A DNA stretch of 44,207 bases, from NCBI GenBank assembly GCA_013140975.1, contig JABFRV010000050.1:1-44207 (forward strand). Reading direction: 5' to 3'. This document shows positions 25,284 through 33,951 of the stretch, piece by piece. Both the position numbers and the translations under genes were made by a program. The notes below the pieces were generated by a model. That model was not told the origin of the DNA, searched no databases, and saw nothing but the letters and a program-made list of their open reading frames with translations. The DNA is from Saprospiraceae bacterium (GTDB lineage: Bacteria > Bacteroidota > Bacteroidia > Chitinophagales > Saprospiraceae). How positions within the stretch are numbered: the first letter of the stretch is position 1; every line of letters begins with the position of its first letter.

Positions 25284-27476
25284 ATGTCTAATCACCGCAG
25301 CAATGCTATGAGCCTTTTTTTAACTAGGCCTAAGTGGAGCAAACCGGCAGATAATCGTAAGATTTCAACCTATTTTGCCGAAAACGTTTTTACTGAATCT
25401 AAATTAAGAACCTATTTATCCAACGATGCTTATAAAGCTTATAAGCATACCTTAACTGAGGGTAAAAAGATAACCCGTGACCTAGCAGATCAGATTGCTG
25501 CTGCACTAAAGGCATGGTGTATGGAACAAGGAACTACACATTACACACACTGGTTCCAGCCCTTAACAGGAACAACGGCTGAAAAACATGATTCTTTTTT
25601 TACATTAAGCAGCTCAGGTTCTGCTATTGAAAAATTTGATGGAGATGCTTTAGTTCAACAAGAACCTGATGCATCATCATTTCCAAGTGGAGGCTTAAGA
25701 GCAACTTTTGAAGCAAGAGGATATACTGCATGGGATCCAATGTCTCCCGCATTTATTATGGATATAAGTGGTTCGAAGACACTTTGCATTCCAACAGTAT
25801 TTATTTCATATACAGGCGAAGCACTGGATCACAAAGCGCCTTTGATTCGATCTTTGGAAATCTTAGATAAAGCAGCAACGGGTGTTGCAAGATACTTTGA
25901 CAGATTTGTAAACAAGGTCTCGGCAACTTTGGGATGGGAGCAAGAATATTTTTTAATTGATAAAGCAATGTATTATGCCCGGCCGGACCTAATGGCAAGT
26001 GGTAGAACAATCATTGGAAGATCGCCGGCCAAGGGTCAACAACTGGAAGATCATTATTTTGGTGCAATTCCTGACAGAGTTTATAATTATATGGTCGACC
26101 TGGAATTGGAATGTCACAAACTTGGAATTCCAGTACGTACAAGGCATAATGAAGTTGCTCCGAGCCAGTTTGAACTTGCACCAATGTTTGAAGAAGCAAA
26201 TATTGCAGTGGACCACAATTCCTTGTTGATGGATGTTATGGATCGTGTAGCAAGAAGACATCATCTTATCTGTTTATTGCATGAGAAACCTTTTGCTGGA
26301 ATAAATGGATCAGGTAAGCATAATAATTGGTCCATGAGTACAGATACCGGAACCAATTTATTAAGTCCCGGAAAAACGCCAAGAAATAACCTGCAGTTTT
26401 TAACTTTCTTTATTAACACAATAAAGGCAGTTCATGACAATGCAGATATTCTTCGAGCAAGTATTGCATCGGAAAGTAATGATTATAGATTGGGAGCGAA
26501 TGAAGCTCCGCCTGCAATCATCTCCGTATTTATTGGAGACTTCTTGACCAAAGCAATGGAGACTATTGAACAAAGGGTTGATAAAGATATCAAGGAAGAA
26601 GAAGAGAATGAATTAAAATTAGACATTCATAAGATGATTCCTGATGTAATGATGGATAATACAGATCGTAATCGTACATCACCTTTTGCTTTTACAGGAA
26701 ATAAATTTGAATTCCGTGCTGTAGGTTCATCTGCAAATTGCTCTGAGCCAATGATGGTGCTCAATATGATAGTAGCCAATCAACTTATTGATTTTAAAAA
26801 CAAAGTCGACAAGCACATAACAGATGGCGAGAAAAAAGATTCAGCGATTTTAATTGAGCTAAGAGCTTGCGTTAAATCTTGTAAAAAAATCTTATTTGAA
26901 GGAGATAATTACTCTGAATCCTGGGCAAAAGAAGCAGCTAAGCGCGGACTTCCAAACATTAAAACAACTCCTCTTGCTTTGGATGCATTGGTGTCTAAAA
27001 AAGCTTTCAAAATGTTTTCTGAATTAAACATTATGTCTGAAAAAGAAGTTGAAGCTAGATATGAAATCAACCTTGAAAAGTATATCAAGAAAGTTGAAAT
27101 CGAAGCGCACTTATTGAATGAACTTTGTATCAATCAAATTCTGCCTGCATGTATTCGATATCAAACCGATCTCATGCTGAACATTAAATCTTCAATAGAA
27201 ATGGGATTTAACAAATCAAATATGAAAACGCAATATGAATTGTTAAATACAATCAGCACCTTAATCAATGGTGTAAATGAAGATGTTAAAAAAATGAATG
27301 TTGAACTTGAAAAAGCTCACAAGCAAAAATCAAGTCGTGAACATGCTATTTATCTTTGCGATAAAGTGAAACCTTTGTTTTTAGACATAAGAGCGAATGT
27401 TGATAGTCTCGAACTTTATGTTGAAGACAAAAACTGGCCGTTACCAAAGTATAGAGAAATATTATTTCATAGATAA
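25284..27476 (+). CDS. glnN: Type III glutamine synthetase (GlnN)
   Basis: Glutamine synthetase joins ammonia to glutamate using ATP and is the main ammonia assimilation step. At 730 residues this is the long type III form common in Bacteroidota, not the roughly 470-residue GlnA. Type III features: N-terminal MSLFLTRPKWSKPADN region, WFQPLTGTTAEKHDSF, SFPSGGLRATFEARGYTAWDP, and active-site segments LGWEQEYFLID, FELAPMFEEANIAVDHN, GSGKHNNWSM and FTGNKFEFRAVGSS. It starts at ATG 25284, with a possible second start at residue 9. It converges on uppS across a repeat hairpin. Confidence 0.95.
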   Translation: MSNHRSNAMSLFLTRPKWSKPADNRKISTYFAENVFTESKLRTYLSNDAYKAYKHTLTEGKKITRDLADQIAAALKAWCMEQGTTHYTHWFQPLTGTTAEKHDSFFTLSSSGSAIEKFDGDALVQQEPDASSFPSGGLRATFEARGYTAWDPMSPAFIMDISGSKTLCIPTVFISYTGEALDHKAPLIRSLEILDKAATGVARYFDRFVNKVSATLGWEQEYFLIDKAMYYARPDLMASGRTIIGRSPAKGQQLEDHYFGAIPDRVYNYMVDLELECHKLGIPVRTRHNEVAPSQFELAPMFEEANIAVDHNSLLMDVMDRVARRHHLICLLHEKPFAGINGSGKHNNWSMSTDTGTNLLSPGKTPRNNLQFLTFFINTIKAVHDNADILRASIASESNDYRLGANEAPPAIISVFIGDFLTKAMETIEQRVDKDIKEEEENELKLDIHKMIPDVMMDNTDRNRTSPFAFTGNKFEFRAVGSSANCSEPMMVLNMIVANQLIDFKNKVDKHITDGEKKDSAILIELRACVKSCKKILFEGDNYSESWAKEAAKRGLPNIKTTPLALDALVSKKAFKMFSELNIMSEKEVEARYEINLEKYIKKVEIEAHLLNELCINQILPACIRYQTDLMLNIKSSIEMGFNKSNMKTQYELLNTISTLINGVNEDVKKMNVELEKAHKQKSSREHAIYLCDKVKPLFLDIRANVDSLELYVEDKNWPLPKYREILFHR

Positions 27477-27487
27477 AATGATGAATT

Positions 27488-27553
27488 GCGAGTCGCGAGT
27501 CGCGAGTCGTGAGTCAACCCAACTCGTGACTCGTGACTCACGACTCACGACTC
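27488..27553. repeat. Heptamer-repeat hairpin (REP-like)
   Basis: The left arm is three copies of GCGAGTC plus GTGAGTC. The right arm is ACTCGTG twice, ACTCACG twice and a final ACTC. The arms pair into a stem of roughly 30 bp with a few wobbles and two mismatches, around the loop 27515-27521. The element fills the gap between convergent glnN and uppS and runs into the end of uppS, whose TGA stop (27538-27540) lies inside it. Roles as a bidirectional terminator or mRNA 3' stabiliser fit the position; neither arm is followed by a clear T-run. No second copy is seen in the window. Confidence 0.85.
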
Positions 27554-28293
27554 TTTGTTACTTGCTCCGTTGTCATTCCGAATCTTCTTTCTCTGGATTG
27601 ATAATCGATAATGGCTTCAAATAAATTCTGCTCTTTAAAATCCGGCCAAAATACATCAGTAAAATAAAGTTCTGTATAAGCCGATTGCCAAATTAAGAAA
27701 TTAGAAAGTCTGTACTCTCCGGAAGTTCTAATCAGAAGTTCAGGATCCGGAATATCATGAGTGTATAAATTGTTGGTAATATCAGATTCAGTAACTGGTA
27801 AGGATAATTTTCCATCATTAATTTTTTGAATGATCTGATTTACGCTATGTGTTAATTCGGATTTGCCACTATAATTTAATGCGAGAATTAAAGTCATTCG
27901 GGTATTGTTCTTAGTGTTTTCTATTGCATTAAGAAGTGCATTTCTGGTTTTAGAAGGAAGGCCATTTAGATCACCAATACTTCTTAATTGAATATTATTT
28001 TTGGTAAGGGAAGCAAGTTCAGATTCTACGGTTTTGATTAACAAAGACATTAACCCGGAAACCTCATCTTCAGGTCTATTCCAATTTTCAGTTGAAAAAG
28101 TATAAAGAGTTAAATATTGAATACCCAATTCAGCGCAAGCTTCTGTGATATCTTTTACAGACTTAATGCCACTTCTATGTCCAAAGATTCGAGCTAAATT
28201 TCTTGACTTAGCCCATCGACCATTGCCATCCATAATGATAGCTATATGTTTTGGAAGACGATTAATATCAATGCGTTTTTTAAGTTCGGACAT
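27538..28293 (-). CDS. uppS: Undecaprenyl pyrophosphate synthase (isoprenyl transferase)
   Basis: UppS condenses isopentenyl diphosphate units onto farnesyl diphosphate to build the C55 lipid carrier used for peptidoglycan and surface glycans. The 251-residue protein has the catalytic D22 in IIMDGNGRWAKS, plus HRSGIKSVKDI, TLYTFSTENW, ALNYSGKSE, LLIRTSGEYRLSNF and YTELYF. The family core normally finishes near the RRFG motif. Here about twelve residues follow, and the last few (RES) and the stop codon come from the heptamer repeat. A perfect -7 element at 28298-28305 ends 4 nt before the ATG. It lies 42 nt after the GH109-type gene. Confidence 0.95.
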   Translation of the reverse strand: MSELKKRIDINRLPKHIAIIMDGNGRWAKSRNLARIFGHRSGIKSVKDITEACAELGIQYLTLYTFSTENWNRPEDEVSGLMSLLIKTVESELASLTKNNIQLRSIGDLNGLPSKTRNALLNAIENTKNNTRMTLILALNYSGKSELTHSVNQIIQKINDGKLSLPVTESDITNNLYTHDIPDPELLIRTSGEYRLSNFLIWQSAYTELYFTDVFWPDFKEQNLFEAIIDYQSRERRFGMTTEQVTKSRES

Positions 28294-28297
28294 AATG

Positions 28298-28305
28298 CAA
28301 AATTA
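28298..28305 (-). promoter_or_regulatory. Promoter -7 element of uppS
   Basis: The minus strand reads TAATTTTG, a perfect TAnnTTTG, 4 nt before ATG 28293. As with ruvA, this predicts a leaderless or almost leaderless message. It would let uppS be transcribed independently of the upstream gene. Confidence 0.45.
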
Positions 28306-28335
28306 GCAAAAGAAATTTCGTTGACTTCGTTTTCA

Positions 28336-29688
28336 TTAAAATTCATCAAGCAATCCAAAATCTGGTTTTCTGAACATCCATGACCCGGAAGTAAAATCTG
28401 GAAAGTCAATCGTCTCATTTCCAAGATTTATAGACTGCTCGCTAAGAGGAGTTATAGCACTCCAGCTAGCTGCATCATAAACGTCCATTGGTGTTGGAAT
28501 TCCTCTTTTAGCAGACTCAATGAATGCATGTATAACAAAAAAATCCATGCCCCCGTGACCGGCACCGGCGGTATCATTGATCCATCTTTTCCATAAGGGA
28601 TGATCATATTTATCTAACCAATCCTTAGCTGATTCCCAACGATGAGAATTTTTAGACTGACCTTCAATGTATATGCTGTTGTTAACATCCATCCAAATGC
28701 CATTCGTTCCTTGAACTCTAAACCCAAGTGAGTAAGGCCTTGGTAGTGAAGTATCATGTTGTAATAAAATTGTTTCACCTTTAGCACAAGCAATCTGTGT
28801 TGTAATAATGTCTCCAAGTTTAAATTCTACCTTTGCGTTAGGGTGATTTTCTCCGCCTTTCTTAACAATATGATTATGGAGTCCTCTGGATTTAGAAGAA
28901 AATGAATTCAGCTTTGTAAATCTGTTTCCTCTATTAATATCTATATAAAGAGCTAATGGACCAATACCATGAGTAGGATAGAGATCTCCGTTGCGATGAA
29001 CGGCATGTTCCGTGCGCCATTTGGATTCAGAGAAACCTTTCTCTCCAAATTCAACTCCTTGGCCATAAGGTTCTATCCCATTATTAAATTTAACCTCACG
29101 GAGATCATGTTGATAACCACCCTGAAGATGAATGATTTCACCAAATACATTCTGACGAACCATATTTAAAATTGCCATTACATCTCTTCTGTAGCAAACA
29201 TTCTCAAGCATCATTACATGAGCATTGTATTTTTCGGCAGCACGAACAACATTCCAATGGTCTTCAATGGTAGTGCCTAAGATAACTTCTGTTGCAACAT
29301 AAGAAATTCCTGCTTCAATTGAACCGAGGATCATAGGAGTATGCCATTCCCAGGGTGTTGAAATAATAACAGCGTCGAGAGTTTTTGATTCAACTAATTT
29401 TTTCCAAGCATAAGGATCTCCCGAAAATACTTTGGGTTGATTCTTACTCGATTTAGAAATAAGATCACTGGACATTTTTAGCATTCTGTCATCAATGTCA
29501 CATATTGCTGTCACTTCAACATCTGATCTTCGAAGTAATAATTCAAGATGATCCTGTCCCCTAAGACCTACACCAATTAATCCAATTTTTAATTTATTCT
29601 TTACGATGTTCTGAAAAAAATAATCCGGGGAAATAGCGAAAAGCCCGGCAGCCAATGAACTGTTTTTAATAAATTCTTTTCGATTCAT
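28336..29688 (-). CDS. Gfo/Idh/MocA oxidoreductase, GH109-like
   Basis: The 450-residue protein has a leader (NRKEFIKNSSLAAGLFAIS) resembling a weak twin-arginine signal. A Rossmann dinucleotide-binding motif follows (IGVGLRGQDHLELL, G39-G44). The rest matches the GH109 branch of the family: NVCYRRDVMAILNMVR, GGYQHDLREVKF, YPTHGIGPLALYIDINRG, QHDTSLPRPYSLGFRVQG and GAGHGGMDFF. Characterised GH109 enzymes remove alpha-N-acetylgalactosamine by an NAD-dependent oxidation-elimination mechanism. The conserved histidine of the THG segment is present. Activity on GalNAc is inferred, as some members have other substrates. It is upstream of uppS but uppS has its own promoter. Confidence 0.8.
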   Translation of the reverse strand: MNRKEFIKNSSLAAGLFAISPDYFFQNIVKNKLKIGLIGVGLRGQDHLELLLRRSDVEVTAICDIDDRMLKMSSDLISKSSKNQPKVFSGDPYAWKKLVESKTLDAVIISTPWEWHTPMILGSIEAGISYVATEVILGTTIEDHWNVVRAAEKYNAHVMMLENVCYRRDVMAILNMVRQNVFGEIIHLQGGYQHDLREVKFNNGIEPYGQGVEFGEKGFSESKWRTEHAVHRNGDLYPTHGIGPLALYIDINRGNRFTKLNSFSSKSRGLHNHIVKKGGENHPNAKVEFKLGDIITTQIACAKGETILLQHDTSLPRPYSLGFRVQGTNGIWMDVNNSIYIEGQSKNSHRWESAKDWLDKYDHPLWKRWINDTAGAGHGGMDFFVIHAFIESAKRGIPTPMDVYDAASWSAITPLSEQSINLGNETIDFPDFTSGSWMFRKPDFGLLDEF

Positions 29689-29821
29689 ATCATTGAATTA
29701 AATCTAATGCTTAACATATGGTAATTGAGAACCTACAGGGAAGGAATTCAATATCAAAGTGAAAGTTACAACAGGTATGAATACTGAACTACATTTTTAA
29801 TAAATCTATCAGGAGAATTAT

Positions 29822-32764
29822 TCAATTTTCGTAATTCTTTTTGAAAAAGGCTTGATATTCTTTTACGGATTTTAAACGAAGAATTTCTCTATAATTATTT
29901 TGTGACACCGGATAGATTTCATATCCTTGAAATCCCGGTACATATTCATCGCGATTATTAGATACTGCTTTATAATATTTTAACGATTGCGCCTTGTCAT
30001 CATATTTTCGAATGAGAATAGCGGAGATATTATTATTGTTTTCTGTATTGATTTCCACGCTAGTCATTTTTAAATTATCAAGTTTATTATATTTTTGATG
30101 ATAATCAGAAATTGAAATTTTAGCTTTATCAACTTGTTTGGTTGGAGGATTGAAAAAAACAATAAGCATATAATGCAGCTTATCGTCTTCCGCTTTAAAT
30201 TCTGCAGCTTGAACTTCATTGATTGTCAGCGATTCAAAAGCTTCATTATCGCCTCTTAGGAATCTAAGCATTTCCTTGGCTTTAGATTCCTGAGGAGTGC
30301 CGGGATAGTTAGCAACAATATCTTTCAACGCTGCCATGTAAGATTCTTTTCCTGAAGTTTTTCCAATGCAAAATGCTGAAAGCATATCTGTTTTAGCTCG
30401 AAGCGACTTATTCGCATTTAGCTTTGTTTTAAGTGCTTGTGTAATAGTATGACATTCTTCTATTTTGCCGGAGTCAAAAAGTTGGTAAGCTTTTTCATAA
30501 GCGAGTTCCATTTCATCTTTTTTATTTGCTTGATTTTTTGCAAATTCAGGATCATTTAATAATTTAGAATAGTAAGAATCGGCGAACCTTGTTCTAAGTA
30601 ATTCACTATTTTTATCAGCGCATTCTTTATCGTTAAGATCAAGACAGTTTAAATATTGATAATACAAGACATCTGCGTAACGATCAGTATTCGGGTACTT
30701 AGCAAGCAATTCATCAAATGTTTTTTTAGAACGCAGGTACGCTTCTATTCTATCTCGATATGCGACACCCAATTGGTACATAGCTTCCATTATTTTTTTA
30801 TGCGCTTCCTTGAGTTGATCGTCATTTTCAGGTATGCCTTTTAGAACTTCTGCAAGATCTTCTTCTAGGGATGCGTTAGTGTTAGATGAGTCAACATCGT
30901 TTTCGATTGTAGAAATCGCAGAACCAGAAGATGATTTCTTTGATCTTCTCCAATTATCTTCCAATTCTCTGTTACCCCAATTTTGTTCAAAATAAGATCT
31001 TCCACGGTTACTGGCTTTAATATCATATGCAAAAAAAGTACTCTTACCTCCAGATGATGTCGGCCGTTCCACTATATTCTCCCTTTGATTCACACGATTC
31101 ATAAAATCCGGAGAACGAATAATTCCTCCTTCCATTCCGGAAATTTCTGGATTCATTGGATTTTCAGGGGTTATGATTTTATTCTTATTTTTTAACTGAA
31201 GAGCAAGTGCACGTTTTTCTTTTAACGACATGCTTGAAATTCTAATTAGACTGTCTTGAAGATTTATGATTTCAATTTGATCAGCAATATCTTTCAAGTT
31301 ATTTACCAGTTTGGTAACAACCGGTCTTCTTTCGTCACTTTTAGTCAACAGACTCAACGTACTGTCGTAGTAGTATTTTGCATTTTGAAACTTTGCCTGA
31401 TCAAAATTTATATCGCCAAGCAAGTAGTAAGCCTCAGATTTGATTTGACTATTAGTAGAAGCTGATTGAATACATTTATTTAAACTAATGATAGCGTCAT
31501 CAATCTTTTTATCGTTCAATTGAACCTTTCCGATAGTAAGATAAATCTCAGTTAAGTATTCTGCATTTTTAGGGTCTTTGCCTAATTTTTCCAGAGAGCT
31601 TATCAAATTATCACCACTTTCTCCCTGTAATGATTTATTGATAAGTAAATTCATTTTAGCATGAAAAGTCATGTCGTAATTAGGATGGTAGGATAGAGCC
31701 TTATTATAATATTCATCAGAACTCACAGGTCGGTTAACTTTTTGATATAGTTGACCAAGAATATAGCAATATCTTGCTTTCGTTTTTTTCTTTTTTGTGA
31801 ATTCAATGGCCTTTTTTAATTCCGTAATTGCTTTATCAATATTGTCTGAATGAAGATAAAGATTGGCTTTGGTGGCGTGTAACTCTCCTTTTATTTTTTC
31901 ATGTGTCGCAGGATCATTTTCTATCTCAAGTAATTTATATTCTGCTTCATAAAACTTGCCTCTCTTAATCAGATTTTTAGCTGACCAAATTGACGCTTCC
32001 CAAAATATGGGTCTGTGTGGAACAAGTTTGGTGCCTACATTCGTAATGACTTTTAATTCATCTGCCTTTTTTTCTTCTTTCGGTTTTTCGGTTTTTGGAG
32101 TTCCATAGATTTCACTAGGAGAAAGATCTTTGTTCGTATTTCCTTTTTTAGCATTTTTCTTTAAAGCATTGCGTGCTTTTTCGCGCGCTTTTTGTTTTTC
32201 TTTCGCGCGCTTTTGAGCTTCTTTTTTTGCGTCTTTCTTCTTTTCTTCTTTCTCTTTTTTAATACGTTTGGAATTTTTCTCTTTAAGTGATTTGTTGTTT
32301 TCTAAGATTTTGGAAGGCTGATATTCATTAAGCATAAATTCAAATGAATTTTCAGCTGTTTCATAATCTTTTTTCAAATACTGAGATTTAGAAAGCAGAA
32401 AGTAGCAATCGTCGGCCCATCTAGAGTAGCGGTGAAGACTAATATCTGAGGCTACTTTTTCAATAGCTTTATCAAGATTTGGTTTTTCACTGTTAACATC
32501 CTCAATAGCTTCATAGGGAAAAACAGGTAGAATCTTGCTATAATTATCCTTATAAGCTGAATTTAGTTTATCCAGTGTCAAATTCAACAGCTCATTAGCA
32601 TTAAAATAGGCGTTATATTTAGCTGTAGTATTATGATAGAACTTTCGAAGACCTTTATATTCGCCTTTTTTCTTCTGGCTCACACAGGAAAATATGACCA
32701 GAAATACAAAAAGGATTTTGAATGCTGATCCATTAAAGGAAAGCAAATTATTTTTCTTATACAT
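29822..32764 (-). CDS. sprE: T9SS lipoprotein SprE (PorW), TPR protein
   Basis: The 980-residue protein is a predicted lipoprotein (FLVIFSCVSQKKK, Cys about residue 27). The segment just after it (LRKFYHNTTAKYNAYFNANE) is typical of SprE/PorW. Tetratricopeptide-like helical repeats fill much of the rest. A Lys/Ala-rich charged stretch covers about residues 165-210. SprE/PorW is needed for type IX secretion and gliding, and in Porphyromonas PorW is thought to connect the PorK/N ring complex to the Sov pore. With sprA also in the window, two T9SS parts are physically close. The ATG is 26 nt after a perfect -7 element. The M23 peptidase gene diverges from it. Confidence 0.88.
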   Translation of the reverse strand: MYKKNNLLSFNGSAFKILFVFLVIFSCVSQKKKGEYKGLRKFYHNTTAKYNAYFNANELLNLTLDKLNSAYKDNYSKILPVFPYEAIEDVNSEKPNLDKAIEKVASDISLHRYSRWADDCYFLLSKSQYLKKDYETAENSFEFMLNEYQPSKILENNKSLKEKNSKRIKKEKEEKKKDAKKEAQKRAKEKQKAREKARNALKKNAKKGNTNKDLSPSEIYGTPKTEKPKEEKKADELKVITNVGTKLVPHRPIFWEASIWSAKNLIKRGKFYEAEYKLLEIENDPATHEKIKGELHATKANLYLHSDNIDKAITELKKAIEFTKKKKTKARYCYILGQLYQKVNRPVSSDEYYNKALSYHPNYDMTFHAKMNLLINKSLQGESGDNLISSLEKLGKDPKNAEYLTEIYLTIGKVQLNDKKIDDAIISLNKCIQSASTNSQIKSEAYYLLGDINFDQAKFQNAKYYYDSTLSLLTKSDERRPVVTKLVNNLKDIADQIEIINLQDSLIRISSMSLKEKRALALQLKNKNKIITPENPMNPEISGMEGGIIRSPDFMNRVNQRENIVERPTSSGGKSTFFAYDIKASNRGRSYFEQNWGNRELEDNWRRSKKSSSGSAISTIENDVDSSNTNASLEEDLAEVLKGIPENDDQLKEAHKKIMEAMYQLGVAYRDRIEAYLRSKKTFDELLAKYPNTDRYADVLYYQYLNCLDLNDKECADKNSELLRTRFADSYYSKLLNDPEFAKNQANKKDEMELAYEKAYQLFDSGKIEECHTITQALKTKLNANKSLRAKTDMLSAFCIGKTSGKESYMAALKDIVANYPGTPQESKAKEMLRFLRGDNEAFESLTINEVQAAEFKAEDDKLHYMLIVFFNPPTKQVDKAKISISDYHQKYNKLDNLKMTSVEINTENNNNISAILIRKYDDKAQSLKYYKAVSNNRDEYVPGFQGYEIYPVSQNNYREILRLKSVKEYQAFFKKNYEN

Positions 32765-32790
32765 TGAACTTATTATAACCTAAAATGTGG

Positions 32791-32798
32791 CAAATTTA
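32791..32798 (-). promoter_or_regulatory. Promoter -7 element of sprE
   Basis: The minus strand reads TAAATTTG, a perfect TAnnTTTG, 26 nt before ATG 32764. On the opposite strand, TAATATTG at 32802-32809 is a 7-of-8 match and may serve the divergent M23 gene. Confidence 0.5.
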
Positions 32799-32820
32799 TT
32801 TTAATATTGGGGAGTAATTT

Positions 32821-33729
32821 ATGAATTTCGACTTTAAAAAGATAAAAAAACAGCTTAAAGCACATCTTTCAAAGAGTTTTCTATTCCAATTGAGGGATGA
32901 GGACACTTTTGAAGAAATTGCAAGCTATAAGCTAAGCTTCCTTAATGTCTACATTCTCATAAGCACAGTGCTCTGTATTTCAGGGCTCATTACTCTGTTT
33001 TTAATCATTTTGACACCGCTGAAAAACCTCGTCCCCGGCTACGGAGATATTAGTTATAGCGGAGAATATCAAACATTAAGCAAGAGAATTCAAACCATAG
33101 AGGAAGAAATTGCAGTAAGAGACACATATATTCTAAGCCTTCGACGAATACTAAGCGGAAATCCGGAAACGGTCGACGAGGTAACTAAAGATGTTCATTT
33201 TAAGCTCGAGAACCCTGATCCTGTTCAAAAAGTAAGGGAAGACTCAATTCTTAGGGTTGAATTTGAAGCAGGAAGATCTTCAGATAAGAGGAATCAGGGT
33301 AGATTCTTCAAAAACCTGGATAAACAGGCTCTTTCCGTATCCCGAAAAACACTTGAAGAAATTGAGTTCACCTGCCCTCTAAAAGGGCCGGTTGGTGCGG
33401 GTTACAAACCTGAAAAGGGGCATTTTGGAATAGATATTATTGCTGCAGAAAATAGCCCCATAAAAGCGGTACTCAATGGCAGTGTGATTCAGTCTGACTG
33501 GTCTTTGGAGAATGGACATACAATAGCCATTCAGCATAATGATAATCTGGTTTCTGTATATAAGCACAATTCAAGTTTATTGAAAAAAGTCGGCTCTCAG
33601 ATTAAATCCGGCGAAGCTATAGCTATTATTGGCAATACGGGCACATTAACCCAAGGACCCCACCTTCACTTTGAATTATGGTATCAAGGGAAGCCCATTA
33701 ATCCAGTGGATTACATCCGTTTTAATTAA
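32821..33729 (+). CDS. M23-family membrane-anchored peptidoglycan endopeptidase
   Basis: The 302-residue protein has a cytoplasmic N-terminus, one transmembrane helix (about residues 42-66) and a coiled-coil-like segment (TLSKRIQTIEEEIAVRD). A C-terminal LytM domain carries all the zinc and catalytic residues: H201-xxx-D205 in GHFGID, H249 in YKHN, and H281-L-H283 in GPHLHFELW. Such enzymes cut peptide cross-links in peptidoglycan; inner-membrane forms with coiled coils may also regulate wall growth. It diverges from sprE (56-nt gap). Opening the wall for T9SS assembly is a possible link, but only from context. Confidence 0.88.
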   Translation: MNFDFKKIKKQLKAHLSKSFLFQLRDEDTFEEIASYKLSFLNVYILISTVLCISGLITLFLIILTPLKNLVPGYGDISYSGEYQTLSKRIQTIEEEIAVRDTYILSLRRILSGNPETVDEVTKDVHFKLENPDPVQKVREDSILRVEFEAGRSSDKRNQGRFFKNLDKQALSVSRKTLEEIEFTCPLKGPVGAGYKPEKGHFGIDIIAAENSPIKAVLNGSVIQSDWSLENGHTIAIQHNDNLVSVYKHNSSLLKKVGSQIKSGEAIAIIGNTGTLTQGPHLHFELWYQGKPINPVDYIRFN

Positions 33730-33741
33730 GAGCGAAATTGC

Positions 33742-33759
33742 TAAAATCCTGAGATTTTA
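33742..33759 (+). terminator. Possible hairpin terminator after the M23 gene
   Basis: TAAAATC, a CTGA loop and GATTTTA form a perfect 7-bp stem 12 nt after the M23 stop codon. No T-run follows, so termination is uncertain. Confidence 0.35.
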
Positions 33760-33924
33760 TCGCCTCGAAGGATTTATTAAGCAATAATAAAAAAGACTGA
33801 AAGAAATTACATTGAAAGATTTATTTAAAGGGCCAATAGATCAAAGTATAATTGAAAAGAATAGAACTAAATTAATGGATTTCAGCGCAAAAGATTTTAA
33901 GGCTTTATTAACCAACAAACCAGC

Positions 33925-33932
33925 TAATTTTG
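33925..33932 (+). promoter_or_regulatory. Promoter -7 element of the OmpA-family gene
   Basis: TAATTTTG is a perfect TAnnTTTG, 19 nt before ATG 33952. A frame opening at GTG 33937 would begin too close to the transcription start, which supports the ATG. Confidence 0.5.
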
Positions 33933-33951
33933 CGTTGTGTTGGCTGAGATT

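Noticed and set aside
27397-27624. A 75-codon plus-strand frame across the heptamer hairpin
   Set aside because: Its amino-acid pattern simply translates the repeat, and it overlaps the 3' ends of glnN and uppS.
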